NCBI RefSeq assembly: GCF_003057875.1 | Contig: NZ_PYXZ01000001.1 | Location: 62,001 to 126,000 of the forward strand | Direction of reading: 5' to 3' | Length of the DNA stretch: 64,000 nucleotides | From: Nocardioides currus | GTDB lineage: Bacteria; Actinomycetota; Actinomycetes; Propionibacteriales; Nocardioidaceae | The notes under the pieces: generated by a model | What the model saw: only the letters and a program-made list of their open reading frames with translations | What the model was told of the DNA's origin: nothing | The model's database searches: none | Part shown: piece by piece, positions 56,173 to 64,000 of the stretch | Position numbering within the stretch: the stretch's first letter is position 1 | Layout of the letters: each line of letters starts with the position of its first letter | Program-made: the position numbers and the translations under genes

Positions 56173-56967
56173 CTACTGCACGGCCGTCATGGGCCGGGCG
56201 GACTCGTCGCCCGACGCGTCCGGCTTGCCGGTCGCCAGGGTGGAGACCCCGACGGCCCACGTGCCGGAGACCTCGAGCAGCTGGGCCGCGGCACTGGTGG
56301 CGTTGATGTACGCCCCGAAGGTGGTGGCGCCGCCGAACACGTTGAACGTCGTCCCCCCGCTCGTGTAGCGCTGGAAGATGCACAGGTGACCCGGGCTGGC
56401 CGACGGTGCGCCGACGGTGCCCGAGCAGCCGGCCGGCGGGACCGCGCCGGGAGCGATCGTGTGGAGGATCGGCGCCGCGGTCAGCGTCACCCCGTAGGAG
56501 ATCGAGCCTCCGACGTAGCCCCCGGCGGGGACGTTGTCGAGGAGGTTGAAGTAGCCCCGCAGGACCGTCGGCTTCGGCGCGTACCTCGCGTCGGACTCGG
56601 TCTTGGTGTAGCCCGAACCGGCGGCGGTGTAGCGCGCGTCGGACTCGGACTTGGTGTAGGACGATCCGGCCGGTGCGTAGCTGCCCTTGGGCTGGTAGGC
56701 CCCGTCGGACTGGGTCTTGGTCCAGTAGTTGGCGAGCGCCGAGCCGACCTCCGCCTTGGTGGAGTACTTCGCGTCGGTCTCCGTCTTCTTGTAGTAGCGC
56801 TGGTCTGCCTTCGGCGCGAGCTTCTTCTTCCAGATCTTGTTCCAGTTGGTGGCCGCCTGGTGCGACACCTCGGCACCGGCCGGGGTCATGGTCGTGACCG
56901 CTCCCCCGACGAGCAGGCCGGCGACGACGCCGGCGACGGTGCGCTTCAGATTTCCTCGAGACAACAT
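56173..56967 (-). CDS. Secreted protein with fibre-like YTKxESDARY repeats
   Basis: A 264-residue exported protein: signal peptide at residues 1-33 (LKRTVAGVVAGLLVGGAVTTM, cleavage near AGA), then four imperfect repeats at about 58-70, 81-94, 104-116 and 120-132 of the form Y-x-K-x-[ET]-[ST]-D-A-[KR]-Y. Such repeats occur in phage tail fibres and trimeric surface fibres. A globular C-terminal domain (135-264) with two cysteines (GCSGTVGAP, HLCIFQRY) follows. ATG 56967 is chosen for the GGAGAGGA binding site; an upstream in-frame GTG has none. The N-terminal half may trimerise. The function is unknown. Confidence 0.75.
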   Translation of the reverse strand: MLSRGNLKRTVAGVVAGLLVGGAVTTMTPAGAEVSHQAATNWNKIWKKKLAPKADQRYYKKTETDAKYSTKAEVGSALANYWTKTQSDGAYQPKGSYAPAGSSYTKSESDARYTAAGSGYTKTESDARYAPKPTVLRGYFNLLDNVPAGGYVGGSISYGVTLTAAPILHTIAPGAVPPAGCSGTVGAPSASPGHLCIFQRYTSGGTTFNVFGGATTFGAYINATSAAAQLLEVSGTWAVGVSTLATGKPDASGDESARPMTAVQ

Positions 56968-57101
56968 TGGGTGGTTCCTCTCCCCCGATTGGTTACTCAC
57001 CTCAGGAGCGGGGAGAGCGCAGGTCCGGACCGGAGGACGCGGATATACCCCGGATGGACTAGTCCCGGGCGGCGCCTTGCGCGCCGGGGGAGGATGGACC
57101 C

Positions 57102-57746
57102 ATGTTCGGATTCGGCAAGCCCTCCACCCTCCCGTCCGCCGACGAGGCGCTGCCCGGCCGCGACGCGCAGCCGTGGACCCTCGGGGAGCACGTCGTGCTC
57201 AAGACCCCGGTCGTCAGCGAGGTCGTGCCCGCCGGCTTCGAGGTCGCGATCTTCGGCCTCGGCTGCTTCTGGGGCGCGGAGGAGATCTACTGGCAGGAGC
57301 CGGGCGTGTGGTCCACGTCGGTGGGCTACGCCGGCGGCCACACCAGCCACCCGACGTACGACGAGGTCTGCTCCGGCCGCACGGGCCACACCGAGGCCGT
57401 CCGCATCGTCTTCGACCCGAGCGTCACGTCCTTCGCCGACCTCGTGCGGAAGTTCTTCGAGATCCACGACCCGACGCAGGGCATGCGCCAGGGCAACGAC
57501 GTCGGCACGCAGTACCGCTCGGCGATCTACTACACGTCGCCCGAGCAGGAGCAGACCGCGCGCGAGCTCACGAAGGTGTACGGCGACGAGCTGGCCCGCC
57601 GCCGGCTGGGCGACATCACCACGGAGATCCGCCCGGCGAGCGAGACGCCCTACTACTACGCCGAGGACGCGCACCAGCAGTACCTCGCGAAGAACCCGTT
57701 CGGCTACCGCTGCCACGCCAACACCGGCGTGAAGTTCCCCGCCTGA
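57102..57746 (+). CDS. msrA: Peptide-methionine (S)-S-oxide reductase
   Basis: A 214-residue MsrA repairing oxidised methionine. The catalytic Cys55 is in GLGCFWGAEE; further family text is SVGYAGGHTSHPTYDEVCSGRTGHTEAV and HDPTQGMRQGNDVGTQYRSAIYY. The C-terminal cysteine in FGYRCHANTG is the likely resolving residue. The N-terminal extension of about 45 residues (MFGFGKPSTLPSADEAL) is normal in actinobacterial MsrA. GGGAGG lies 9 bases before the ATG. Divergent from the surface-protein gene. Confidence 0.95.
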   Translation: MFGFGKPSTLPSADEALPGRDAQPWTLGEHVVLKTPVVSEVVPAGFEVAIFGLGCFWGAEEIYWQEPGVWSTSVGYAGGHTSHPTYDEVCSGRTGHTEAVRIVFDPSVTSFADLVRKFFEIHDPTQGMRQGNDVGTQYRSAIYYTSPEQEQTARELTKVYGDELARRRLGDITTEIRPASETPYYYAEDAHQQYLAKNPFGYRCHANTGVKFPA

Positions 57747-57822
57747 CACTGTCGATCTCGGCAGCGGTCATCCGTCAGGGTGGTGACGGGTCGCACGGGC
57801 GACCCGCGAACGGAGGAGCACC

Positions 57823-58164
57823 ATGACGCAGTACGCCATCTACTTCCACCAGCAGTGGGTCGGTGACCACGACGCCGAGTGGTTCCAGGGGCGGGTGGAG
57901 CCGTCGACCGCGGTGGTCCGCGACATGGAGGAGGCCGGGGTCCTGGTCTTCGCCGGCGGGCTCGTCGAGGACATGGAGCAGGCCTTCAGCGCGGACGGCA
58001 CCAGCGGGACGATGGTGGTGACCGACGGACCCTACGCCGAGACGACGGAGCAGCTCGGCGGGATCACGATCATCGAGGTCCCCGACCTGGAGACCGCCAA
58101 GATGTGGGCCGCCCGCGTGGCCGAGGGCTGCGGCTGGCCGCAGGAGGTCCGGGTCGTCAAATGA
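57823..58164 (+). CDS. YCII-related (DGPF) domain protein
   Basis: A 113-residue protein with the dimeric ferredoxin-like YCII fold. The family signature is present as VTDGPYAETTEQLGGITIIEVPDLETAKMWAARV. DGPF proteins often sit next to sigma factors or redox genes; here it follows msrA by 76 bases on the same strand. GGAGGAG precedes the ATG by 5 bases. No catalytic role is established; binding of small aromatic or chlorinated molecules has been reported for relatives. Confidence 0.88.
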   Translation: MTQYAIYFHQQWVGDHDAEWFQGRVEPSTAVVRDMEEAGVLVFAGGLVEDMEQAFSADGTSGTMVVTDGPYAETTEQLGGITIIEVPDLETAKMWAARVAEGCGWPQEVRVVK

Positions 58165-58175
58165 GGCCCCGGCAC

Positions 58176-58218
58176 GCGACGACGGGCACGAGATCCGAGG
58201 ATCCCGCGCCCGTCGCGC
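58176..58218. terminator. Bidirectional terminator between convergent genes
   Basis: GACGGGC (58181-58187) pairs with GCCCGTC (58208-58214), and inside it GATCC pairs with GGATC around GA. It lies 12 bases after the DGPF gene stop and 16 bases before the end of the protease gene. Confidence 0.75.
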
Positions 58219-58233
58219 ATGAGTGTCGATCCG

Positions 58234-59742
58234 TCAGCGGCGGATCTTGATCTTCTTCGAGGTCCTGGAGACCGTCTCGAAGCCACTGCGCTTGCCGGTG
58301 ACCTTGACCTGGATCTTCTTGCCCCGGTCCTTGCCCTTGACGCGGTAGGTCTTGCCCTTCGCGCCCTTGATCGCCTTGCCGTTGCGCAGCCAGGTGAACT
58401 TGTACTTCACCTTGCCGGGCTTCCACGCCTTGACCGACGCCTTCAGCTTGCTGCCCGGACGGGCGGCGCCCTTGATCTTCGGCTTGGTGGTGCGGGTGAA
58501 GAGGCTCTTGCCGATGGCCGGCGTCGCGGCCGACCCGACGGCGACCGGCTGGTAGTACGGCGCGTTGCCGGTGACGGCGACGGTGATGACCGTGCCGACC
58601 TGCGCGTCGCCCAGCTTCAGGGTGGCGCCGGTGGCGCCGGCGATCGGCGCTCCGTTGGCGAACCACTGGTAGGTGAAGGTGACGTTGCCGGGCGCCCAGC
58701 CGGGGGTGTTCGCCGTCAGCGTGCCGCCGCGGTTCGGCTGGCCGGAAATCGTCGGCACCGCGCCGTAGATCTGCGACTGGCGGTAGTTGGCCACCGTGGG
58801 CGCCTGCTCGGTGATCGCGCGGACGTTGTCGGCTGCGGCGTTGCCGGTCGGGTAGCCCTCGGGGGTCTTCACGTTGGGTCCGGAGAAGTACGGGATCCGG
58901 GTGCAGCTGACGTTCACCGCGGCGCACGCGTCGTAGTAGGCCATCACGGTGATGAACTTGTGCGCCGGGTCGGTGAAGCCGCGGGCGTAGGGCTTGCCGT
59001 TGCTCGGCGGCTGCGACGAGCCGACGTCGTGGTTGCCGCTGAAGTTGTGCCCGATCTCGTGCGCGAAGACCCGGAAGTCGTCGATGCAGTCGGTGTAGAA
59101 GAGCGTGGTGAACGCGGCGTACTCGGGGTCGTACTGCGGCTGGATGCCGCTGAGGTTGCCGATCCCGCAGCTCGAGCCGAGGGGCACGGAGCCGCTGACC
59201 CACAGGCTCACGAGGTCGGCGTGCGTCTCCTCACGCAGCGCCTGCGCCTCGTCGTACACCCCGTCGCCCGGCTTGCCGAGCTGGGTGAGCATGGTCTGCA
59301 GGTTGGTGGTGGTGGGCGCCGCGACCTGCCGGTCGCCGACGTAGCGCAGCTCCACCGGGATGCCGGAGTTCTTGAACGAGGTGTTGGCGTCGGCGATCTG
59401 GGCGCTGAACTTCGCCCGGAGCCCGCTCAGGCCACCGATGTCGGCCTGCGAGACCAGCGCCGCGGGATAGACGAAGGCCACGTCGACGACGTTGCCGGCG
59501 TCCGCCTTGCGCTTCGCGTCCGTCATGCGGGCGTCCGCCGGCGCGTGGTCGACGATCGTGCGACGCGCGAGCTCCTGGGCCGAGGGGTTGGGCACCACGG
59601 CGTCGGTCTCGAGCCGGGGCGGTGCCGCCTCGTCGGTCTTCGCGACCGCCGGGGCGAGGCTGGTGCCGCTGGCGACGAGGGTCGCCAGCAGGGCGAGGGC
59701 TGTGGTGCGGCGTACGGCGCCGCGGGTCGTTCGGCTGGTCAT
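58234..59742 (-). CDS. Secreted metzincin metalloprotease with Ig-like C-terminal repeats
   Basis: A 502-residue exported zinc protease. The signal peptide covers residues 1-34 (AALALLATLVASGTSLAPAVA region). The zinc site HEIGHNFSGNHD begins at H228, with E229 as the base and H232 and H238 as the other ligands; a Met-turn MAYYD follows near 265, giving the metzincin (M12/reprolysin-like) layout. Cysteines near 192, 219, 270 and 275 could pair. From residue 330 two Ig-like or cell-surface domains follow (TPGWAPGNVTFTYQWF, then KPKIKGAARPGSKLKASV), ending in a very basic lysine-rich tail. GAAGGAG precedes the ATG. The target is unknown. Confidence 0.88.
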   Translation of the reverse strand: MTSRTTRGAVRRTTALALLATLVASGTSLAPAVAKTDEAAPPRLETDAVVPNPSAQELARRTIVDHAPADARMTDAKRKADAGNVVDVAFVYPAALVSQADIGGLSGLRAKFSAQIADANTSFKNSGIPVELRYVGDRQVAAPTTTNLQTMLTQLGKPGDGVYDEAQALREETHADLVSLWVSGSVPLGSSCGIGNLSGIQPQYDPEYAAFTTLFYTDCIDDFRVFAHEIGHNFSGNHDVGSSQPPSNGKPYARGFTDPAHKFITVMAYYDACAAVNVSCTRIPYFSGPNVKTPEGYPTGNAAADNVRAITEQAPTVANYRQSQIYGAVPTISGQPNRGGTLTANTPGWAPGNVTFTYQWFANGAPIAGATGATLKLGDAQVGTVITVAVTGNAPYYQPVAVGSAATPAIGKSLFTRTTKPKIKGAARPGSKLKASVKAWKPGKVKYKFTWLRNGKAIKGAKGKTYRVKGKDRGKKIQVKVTGKRSGFETVSRTSKKIKIRR

Positions 59743-59818
59743 GGCAGCTCCTTCGGGTCTGGGCACGCCCTACCCCCGACCGCGAGCGGCAAAACACACC
59801 GGGCCGGACTGACGGGTC

Positions 59819-59824
59819 TAGCCT
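59819..59824 (+). promoter_or_regulatory. Leaderless -10 hexamer of the MmcQ/YjbR gene
   Basis: TAGCCT ends 6 bases before the ATG at 59831. Confidence 0.5.
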
Positions 59825-59830
59825 GAGCCG

Positions 59831-60133
59831 ATGACCCCGGACGACGTCGCCGCTCACGCGGAGTCGCTGGCGGGCGTGAAGCGCAAGGGCACCGAGGCGA
59901 GGCCGGCGTGGTACGTCCGCGACCGCCTCGTCGTGCGGCTCGACGACCCGAACACGCTCGTGGTCCGGGTGCCGCTCGAGCGGCGCGAGGCGCTGGTCGC
60001 CCGCCACCCCGAGACGTTCGGGGTGCCGCCGCGGATGGAGGCGCACCACAAGGTCGAGGCCTACCTCGACGTGGCGGACGCGCGCGCCGTGCGCGAGGCC
60101 ATCGACCTCGCGTGGCAGATGCAGCGCCACTGA
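59831..60133 (+). CDS. MmcQ/YjbR family protein
   Basis: A 100-residue small soluble protein with the YjbR/CyaY-like fold. The family text KGTEARPAWYVRDRLVVRLDDPNTLVVRVPLERREAL and TFGVPPRMEAHHKVEAYLDVADARAVREAIDLAWQ is clear. Proteins of this family are described as DNA-binding-like, with no defined role. It is divergent from the protease gene and convergent with the DNA polymerase gene, which ends 13 bases later. Confidence 0.86.
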   Translation: MTPDDVAAHAESLAGVKRKGTEARPAWYVRDRLVVRLDDPNTLVVRVPLERREALVARHPETFGVPPRMEAHHKVEAYLDVADARAVREAIDLAWQMQRH

Positions 60134-60146
60134 GCGAGTCGCCGCG

Positions 60147-61769
60147 TCAGGGCTTGCCCGCCTCGGCGTAGGAGCTCACCACGCTGGCGTTCAGCGGGAA
60201 GTCGATCGGCAGGTCGCGGAAGAGCAGGGCGGAGGCGGTCGTCGCGGCCTCGTTGGCGGCCCGGACGACGTCGTCGGCCAGGGCGGCCGGGGTGTGCACG
60301 ACCACCTCGTCGTGCAGGAAGAACACCAGGTGGGGCCGGTCCAGGATCGCGCCCGACCCCAGCGCCCAGAGCCGCCTGCGGAGGTCCGCGATCCAGCACA
60401 GCGCCCACTCCGCCCCCGTGCCCTGCACGACGAAGTTGCGGGTGAAGCGACCGTAGGCGCGGCGCCGGCGGGTCTGGGCGTCCGGGTCGACGACCTCGGC
60501 GTCGTCGTCGACCGACCACGCCTCGCCGAGGGTGGGCGAGCCGCGGCCCAGCAGCGTGCGCACGACCTGCCCGCGCTCGCCGGCTCGGGCGGCCTCCTCG
60601 ACGAGTCCGAAGGCGGCGGGATAACGCCGGGTCAGGCCGGCGACCATCCGTCCGCTCTCGCCCGACGTCGCGCCGTACATCGCCCCCAGCAGCCCGAGCT
60701 TGGCGTCGTTGCGGGTGGCGACCGCACCGTCGTCGACCATGCCCTGGTAGAGGTCGGCACCCTGCGCCGAGCGGGCCAGCGCCCGGTCGCCGCTCATGCC
60801 GGCCAGCACCCGCGGCTCCAGCTGCGCGACGTCGGCCACCACCAGTCGCCAGCCCTCGTCGGCGACGGCCGCCGGCCGGACCTGCACCGGGAAGGACAGC
60901 GCTCCGCCGCCGTTGGAGGACCAGCGCCCGGTCGTGGAGCCGGCCGGTTGGTAGGAGGGGCGGAAGCGGCCGTCGCGCACCCACTGGTCGATCCAGGCCC
61001 AGCCGTTGGTCGAGAACAGGTGGGCCAGCTGCTTGTAGCGCAGCAGCGGCGCGACGACCGGGTGCTCCAGCCGGCGCAGCGACGACGCACGGGTGTCGTC
61101 CACCTCGAGCCCGGCGCGCCGCAGCGCGGCCAGCAGGTGCGGGCGCGAGTCGGGGTTGAGGCCGGGCGCGTCGAGGACCTCGCGGAGCTCGACCGCCAGG
61201 GCCTCGAGCTTGGCCGGTCGCGCGCCACGTGGCGGTCGCGGTCCGAGGCGGTCGAGCAGCAGCGCCTCGTGGACGTCGAGGCGCCACGGCACCCCGGCGA
61301 ACGACATCTCCGCCGCGACCAGAGCGCCCGCCGACTCCGCCGCCAGCAGCAGCGAGAGCCGCGCCGTGTCGGGCGAGGCCGCCACGGCGGCGAGCTGGCG
61401 GGCGTCCTCGAGATGGGCCTGCAGGTGCTCGGCGGCCTCGTCGATCCCGAACAGCGTCGGGTCGGAGACCGTGGACGGCCCGAGCCGGTCCCAGTGCCCC
61501 GACTCCTCGCCGGCGACCATCGACGCCGCCGGCGCCCGCCGCAGCAGGTGGTGGCCGAGTCGCAGGTCGTGACAGCGGGCGACGCGTACGCCGGCCGCCA
61601 GCAGCGGCGGCAGCCACCGCGCCGTGTCGTCCCAGACCCAGCGAACGCCGTCGGGCTCGCGGGAAGCGACGTACGCCGCCAGGTCGGCCAGCGCCAGCTC
61701 GCGAACCGACTCCCCCTCCACCGCGAGGACGCGCTCCCCCGGCATGCGGGAGAGCGCGACGCGGGTCAT
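60147..61769 (-). CDS. Family A DNA polymerase with a degenerate exonuclease region
   Basis: A 540-residue PolA-like polymerase lacking a 5' nuclease domain. Motif A reads VADVAQLEPRVLAGMSGD near residue 310, motif B RNDAKLGLLGAMYGATSGESG near 351-370 and motif C FLHDEVVVHTP near 482, so the polymerase site is intact. The N-terminal 170 residues correspond to the 3'-5' exonuclease fold but no D-x-E motif is visible, so proofreading is probably lost. Actinobacterial genomes carry such short enzymes, annotated as bifunctional exonuclease/polymerases, in addition to PolA; a repair role is likely but not shown here. Confidence 0.88.
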   Translation of the reverse strand: MTRVALSRMPGERVLAVEGESVRELALADLAAYVASREPDGVRWVWDDTARWLPPLLAAGVRVARCHDLRLGHHLLRRAPAASMVAGEESGHWDRLGPSTVSDPTLFGIDEAAEHLQAHLEDARQLAAVAASPDTARLSLLLAAESAGALVAAEMSFAGVPWRLDVHEALLLDRLGPRPPRGARPAKLEALAVELREVLDAPGLNPDSRPHLLAALRRAGLEVDDTRASSLRRLEHPVVAPLLRYKQLAHLFSTNGWAWIDQWVRDGRFRPSYQPAGSTTGRWSSNGGGALSFPVQVRPAAVADEGWRLVVADVAQLEPRVLAGMSGDRALARSAQGADLYQGMVDDGAVATRNDAKLGLLGAMYGATSGESGRMVAGLTRRYPAAFGLVEEAARAGERGQVVRTLLGRGSPTLGEAWSVDDDAEVVDPDAQTRRRRAYGRFTRNFVVQGTGAEWALCWIADLRRRLWALGSGAILDRPHLVFFLHDEVVVHTPAALADDVVRAANEAATTASALLFRDLPIDFPLNASVVSSYAEAGKP

Positions 61770-61807
61770 GGGGTCATCGTGTCAGTCCACGACAGGAGTG
61801 CCGGAGG

Positions 61808-62374
61808 TCAGCGCTTGACGTTCGCGACGATCTTGGTGATCCCGTTGGCGTAGGTCTCCGACTCGACGACGTCGAGCATCGTCTTGTCCTGGTCGGCCTC
61901 GCTGAACAGCCGCTTGCCGGCGCCGAGCAGCACCGGGAAGACGAGCAGGTGGTAGCGGTCGACGAGCCCCGCGTCGGCCAGCGCCGCGCCCAGGGTCGCG
62001 CTGCCGTGGACGATGATCGGGCCGCCCTCGGTCTCCTTGAGGGTGGCCACCTCCTCGAGCGAGCCCAGGATCGTGGCCGGCCAGCGCGGGTCCTCCTGGA
62101 CCAGGGTCGTGGAGACGACGTACCTCGGCATCGCGTTGTAGCCGGCGAACTCCTCGGTCATCGTCGGCCACACCGGCGCGAACGCCTCGTAGCTGACCCG
62201 GCCCATCAGCATGGCGCCGGCCTCCTCCTGCTCCCGGCCCTTGATCTCGTAGGCCGCGGGGTCGAACTCGATGTCCTGGTAGGTCCATCCCGAGCTGCGG
62301 TGGCTGGGTTCGCCGCCGGGTGCCTCCATGACTCCGTCGAGGGACATGAACGCCGTGACGATGAGGTCGCGCAT
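61808..62374 (-). CDS. Dihydrofolate-reductase-like (RibD C-terminal) protein
   Basis: A 188-residue NADPH-binding reductase-like protein. The N-terminus LIVTAFMSLDGVMEAPGG and the central AMLMGRVSYEAFAPVWP, IIVHGSATLGAALADAGLVDRYHLLVFPVLLGAGKRLF match the RibD_C/DHFR-like family seen widely in actinobacteria. AGGAG lies 7 bases before the ATG. The substrate is not known; true folate reductase activity is unlikely. Confidence 0.9.
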   Translation of the reverse strand: MRDLIVTAFMSLDGVMEAPGGEPSHRSSGWTYQDIEFDPAAYEIKGREQEEAGAMLMGRVSYEAFAPVWPTMTEEFAGYNAMPRYVVSTTLVQEDPRWPATILGSLEEVATLKETEGGPIIVHGSATLGAALADAGLVDRYHLLVFPVLLGAGKRLFSEADQDKTMLDVVESETYANGITKIVANVKR

Positions 62375-62478
62375 CTTCTACTCCTGGCTGTGGTGTCGTT
62401 GGATCCTGTCACCCACCCCACGAACGGTGGTGCCGCGTCACGACAGGTGTGGGCGGTTTTCTCTGCGATGATCTGGGC

Positions 62479-63201
62479 GTGCCGAGCCGAGCAACGCTGT
62501 CGATCATCGCCTCGTGGCTCGTCCATGCCTACACCGCCTCGGGGGTGGTGCTGGCGTTCCTCACCGTGATCGCGGTCGCCGAGGGCGACACGGAGCGTGC
62601 CCTGTGGCTGTTCCTGGTCGCCATGGTCGTCGACGGGACGGACGGGATGCTGGCGCGCAGCGTGGACGTGAAGCGGCACGTCCCGTGGTTCGACGGCGCC
62701 CTGCTCGACAACATCGTCGACTACATCACCTACGCGTTCATGCCGATGGTGCTGCTGTGGAGCGCGGGCTACCTCGGCGAAGGCACGTCGGCGACGGTCC
62801 TGGCCAGCGTCCCGCTGCTGGCGTCGGCCTACCAGTTCTGCCGCGTCGACGCGAAGACCGAGGACCACCTGTTCCTGGGCTTCCCGAGCTACTGGAACAT
62901 CGCCGCGTTCTACGTCGTCGTCCTGGACCTCTCCCCCACCGCCGTCACCTGGGTGCTGCTCGTCTGCGCGGTGCTCGTCTTCGTGCCGATCGGCTACGTC
63001 TACCCGTCGCGGACGGAGTCGCTGCAGGGGCTCACCCTGGTCCTGACCACCGTGTGGCTCGCCAGCTACGCCGTGCTGGTCGCCCAGCTCCCCGACCCGG
63101 GCACGATCTGGCTGGCGATCTCGATCGCATACGTCGTCTACTACGTCGCGCTGAGCCTCTACCTCACCACCCACCGCGCCCACCGCGCCCGCACCGCCTA
63201 G
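62479..63201 (+). CDS. CDP-alcohol phosphotransferase, phosphatidylcholine-synthase-like
   Basis: A 240-residue membrane enzyme with six to eight helices. The CDP-alcohol phosphotransferase core is DGTDGMLARSVDVKRHVPWFDGALLDNIVDY at about residues 53-84, whose spacing and DGTDG...LDNIVDY wording match bacterial phosphatidylcholine synthase (Pcs) more than PgsA or PssA. Later text YQFCRVDAKTEDHLFLGFPSYWN is also Pcs-like. It would join CDP-diacylglycerol with choline or another alcohol. Few Gram-positive bacteria are known for this reaction, so the alcohol is uncertain. GTG 62479 is chosen (GATGAT 6 bases upstream); an upstream GTG at 62449 is in frame. Confidence 0.82.
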   Translation: MPSRATLSIIASWLVHAYTASGVVLAFLTVIAVAEGDTERALWLFLVAMVVDGTDGMLARSVDVKRHVPWFDGALLDNIVDYITYAFMPMVLLWSAGYLGEGTSATVLASVPLLASAYQFCRVDAKTEDHLFLGFPSYWNIAAFYVVVLDLSPTAVTWVLLVCAVLVFVPIGYVYPSRTESLQGLTLVLTTVWLASYAVLVAQLPDPGTIWLAISIAYVVYYVALSLYLTTHRAHRARTA

Positions 63202-63302
63202 CCCAGATCTGGCCATGTCGCGGCGCCGCGACCGGTGCCATGATCGAGGGCAACGACCCGGCGTGGCCCCTCGCGCCGGGCTGCCATCGTCGGGAGGCAG
63301 GC

Positions 63303-64000
63303 ATGGGGACGGACGACCCGGGCGCCGCGCGCTTGCGTGAGCGCGCGAGCTACCTGAGCACCGAGCGCGAGTGCGACGTGGTGATGAAGGGCGGCATCAC
63401 CAGCGGCGTGCTCTACCCGCTGGCCGTGTGCGAGCTCGCGACGACCTACCGCCTGCGCAACGTGGGCGGCACCTCCGCGGGGGCCATCGCCGCTGCTGCC
63501 GCCGCGGCGGCCGAGATCGGTCGCACGTCCGGTGCCCCGGGCAGCGGGTTCGACGGCCTGGCGACGCTCCCCGACTGGCTGGGCAGCGAGGACCACCTGA
63601 TCGGCCTCTTCCAGCCGTCGGCACGCACCGAGAATCTGCACGGGCTGCTGGTCCGGGCCGTGTCGCCGGGCCCTGGCGGCTTGCGGCGTACGGCGAGCCT
63701 GGTGCTCGGCCTCGTCGGCTACGGCCTGCGCACCGGGCGGGCGTGGCTCGGCCTGCTCGGCGCCGTACCAGGCGTGCTGCTGCTCGTGGCCCTGCTCGGC
63801 GCCGAGGCCTGGGAGTCGGTCTGGGGGTGGCTCGGCCTCGTCGTCGCGGTCGTGGTCACGCTGGCCGGGCTGGCGGTCGGGGCGGCGTACGCAGCGGTCA
63901 AGGACGCCGGCGAGGCCCTCGACGACAACCTCTACGGCATCGTCACCGGCTCGCAGGCCGTGGCCGGGCGCGAGTCACTGTGTGACTGGCTGGCCGACAA
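63303..64000 (+). CDS. Patatin-like phospholipase, 3' end cut by the window edge
   Basis: The frame opens at ATG 63303 with GGGAGG 6 bases upstream and runs to the right edge (232 codons visible). The patatin oxyanion loop is MKGGITSGVLYPLAV near residues 31-45 and the nucleophile elbow is GGTSAG near 59-64, giving a Ser-Asp lipase with Ser62. Two hydrophobic helices near residues 150-195 are unusual in small patatins and suggest a membrane-inserted insert before the catalytic aspartate, which lies outside the window. It would hydrolyse acyl esters of membrane lipids. Confidence 0.85.
   Translation, partial: MGTDDPGAARLRERASYLSTERECDVVMKGGITSGVLYPLAVCELATTYRLRNVGGTSAGAIAAAAAAAAEIGRTSGAPGSGFDGLATLPDWLGSEDHLIGLFQPSARTENLHGLLVRAVSPGPGGLRRTASLVLGLVGYGLRTGRAWLGLLGAVPGVLLLVALLGAEAWESVWGWLGLVVAVVVTLAGLAVGAAYAAVKDAGEALDDNLYGIVTGSQAVAGRESLCDWLAD

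Overview
The window is about 72% GC by eye, has densely packed genes with many 4-base ATGA/GTGA overlaps, and encodes a mycothiol S-conjugate amidase, a PIN-PhoH protein and a short-chain Z-isoprenyl transferase. These point to a mycothiol-producing actinobacterium, most likely of the Nocardioidaceae (Nocardioides-like); the genus is inference. I see no rRNA, tRNA, CRISPR array or insertion sequence. Apart from a gene cut at each edge and one gene fragment, the genes look intact.

Layout. 1-9.8 kb is mostly core: fumC, a methyltransferase, a guanidinium-type SMR exporter behind a guanidine-III riboswitch, a SigE-type sigma factor with its membrane partner, a transglycosylase-like secreted protein, phoH, uppS and a hemolysin III gene. 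49.6-56.1 kb is again core: a small membrane protein, mca, DUF4307, greA, ilvA, an AI-2E transporter, DUF202 and metB. From memory, several of these (fum, phoH2, Rv1086, Rv1085c, Rv1083, mca, Rv1081c, greA, metB) are near neighbours in Mycobacterium tuberculosis, so 9.8-49.6 kb looks like accessory DNA set into a conserved neighbourhood.

Accessory part. 10.2-19.0 kb is a minus-strand sugar-utilisation operon (lipoprotein binding protein, two permeases, LacI regulator, GH3 glycosidase, then a deacetylase and an alditol oxidase) with a readable promoter and operator. 19.1-21.7 kb is a flavin-based extracytosolic electron-transfer trio (ferric-reductase/FNR, FMN-binding protein, ApbE). 21.8-25.8 kb is the Hen1-Pnkp RNA repair pair. 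25.9-30.3 kb holds two YhgE-type membrane proteins, one fused to a propeller-like domain, and a small monooxygenase.

30.3-45.2 kb is an aromatic catabolic island. A five-gene minus-strand operon encodes flavin reductase, an HpaB-type phenol hydroxylase, an intradiol dioxygenase, a stand-alone FAD synthetase and a LysR regulator. It diverges from an IclR regulator. A plus-strand set encodes pcaF, pcaD, pcaI and pcaJ, a SnoaL-like protein and an MHS transporter, followed by a LysR regulator, catB, catA and catC. Together they would convert phenol to catechol, cis,cis-muconate, 3-oxoadipate, then succinyl-CoA plus acetyl-CoA. An identical 12-mer lies upstream of pcaF and upstream of the LysR-catBAC operon.

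45.2-49.6 kb has an AraC regulator, two small enzyme or membrane genes, a methyltransferase and an aromatic-acid-exporter-like protein, ending in five copies of an 83-bp tandem repeat. 56.2-64 kb holds a repeat-bearing surface protein, msrA, a secreted metzincin protease, a family A DNA polymerase, a DHFR-like reductase, a phosphatidylcholine-synthase-like enzyme and the start of a patatin.

A signal that crosses the window: at least twelve genes carry a TANNNT hexamer exactly 6-7 nt before the start codon, most of them without a Shine-Dalgarno sequence, indicating widespread leaderless transcription.
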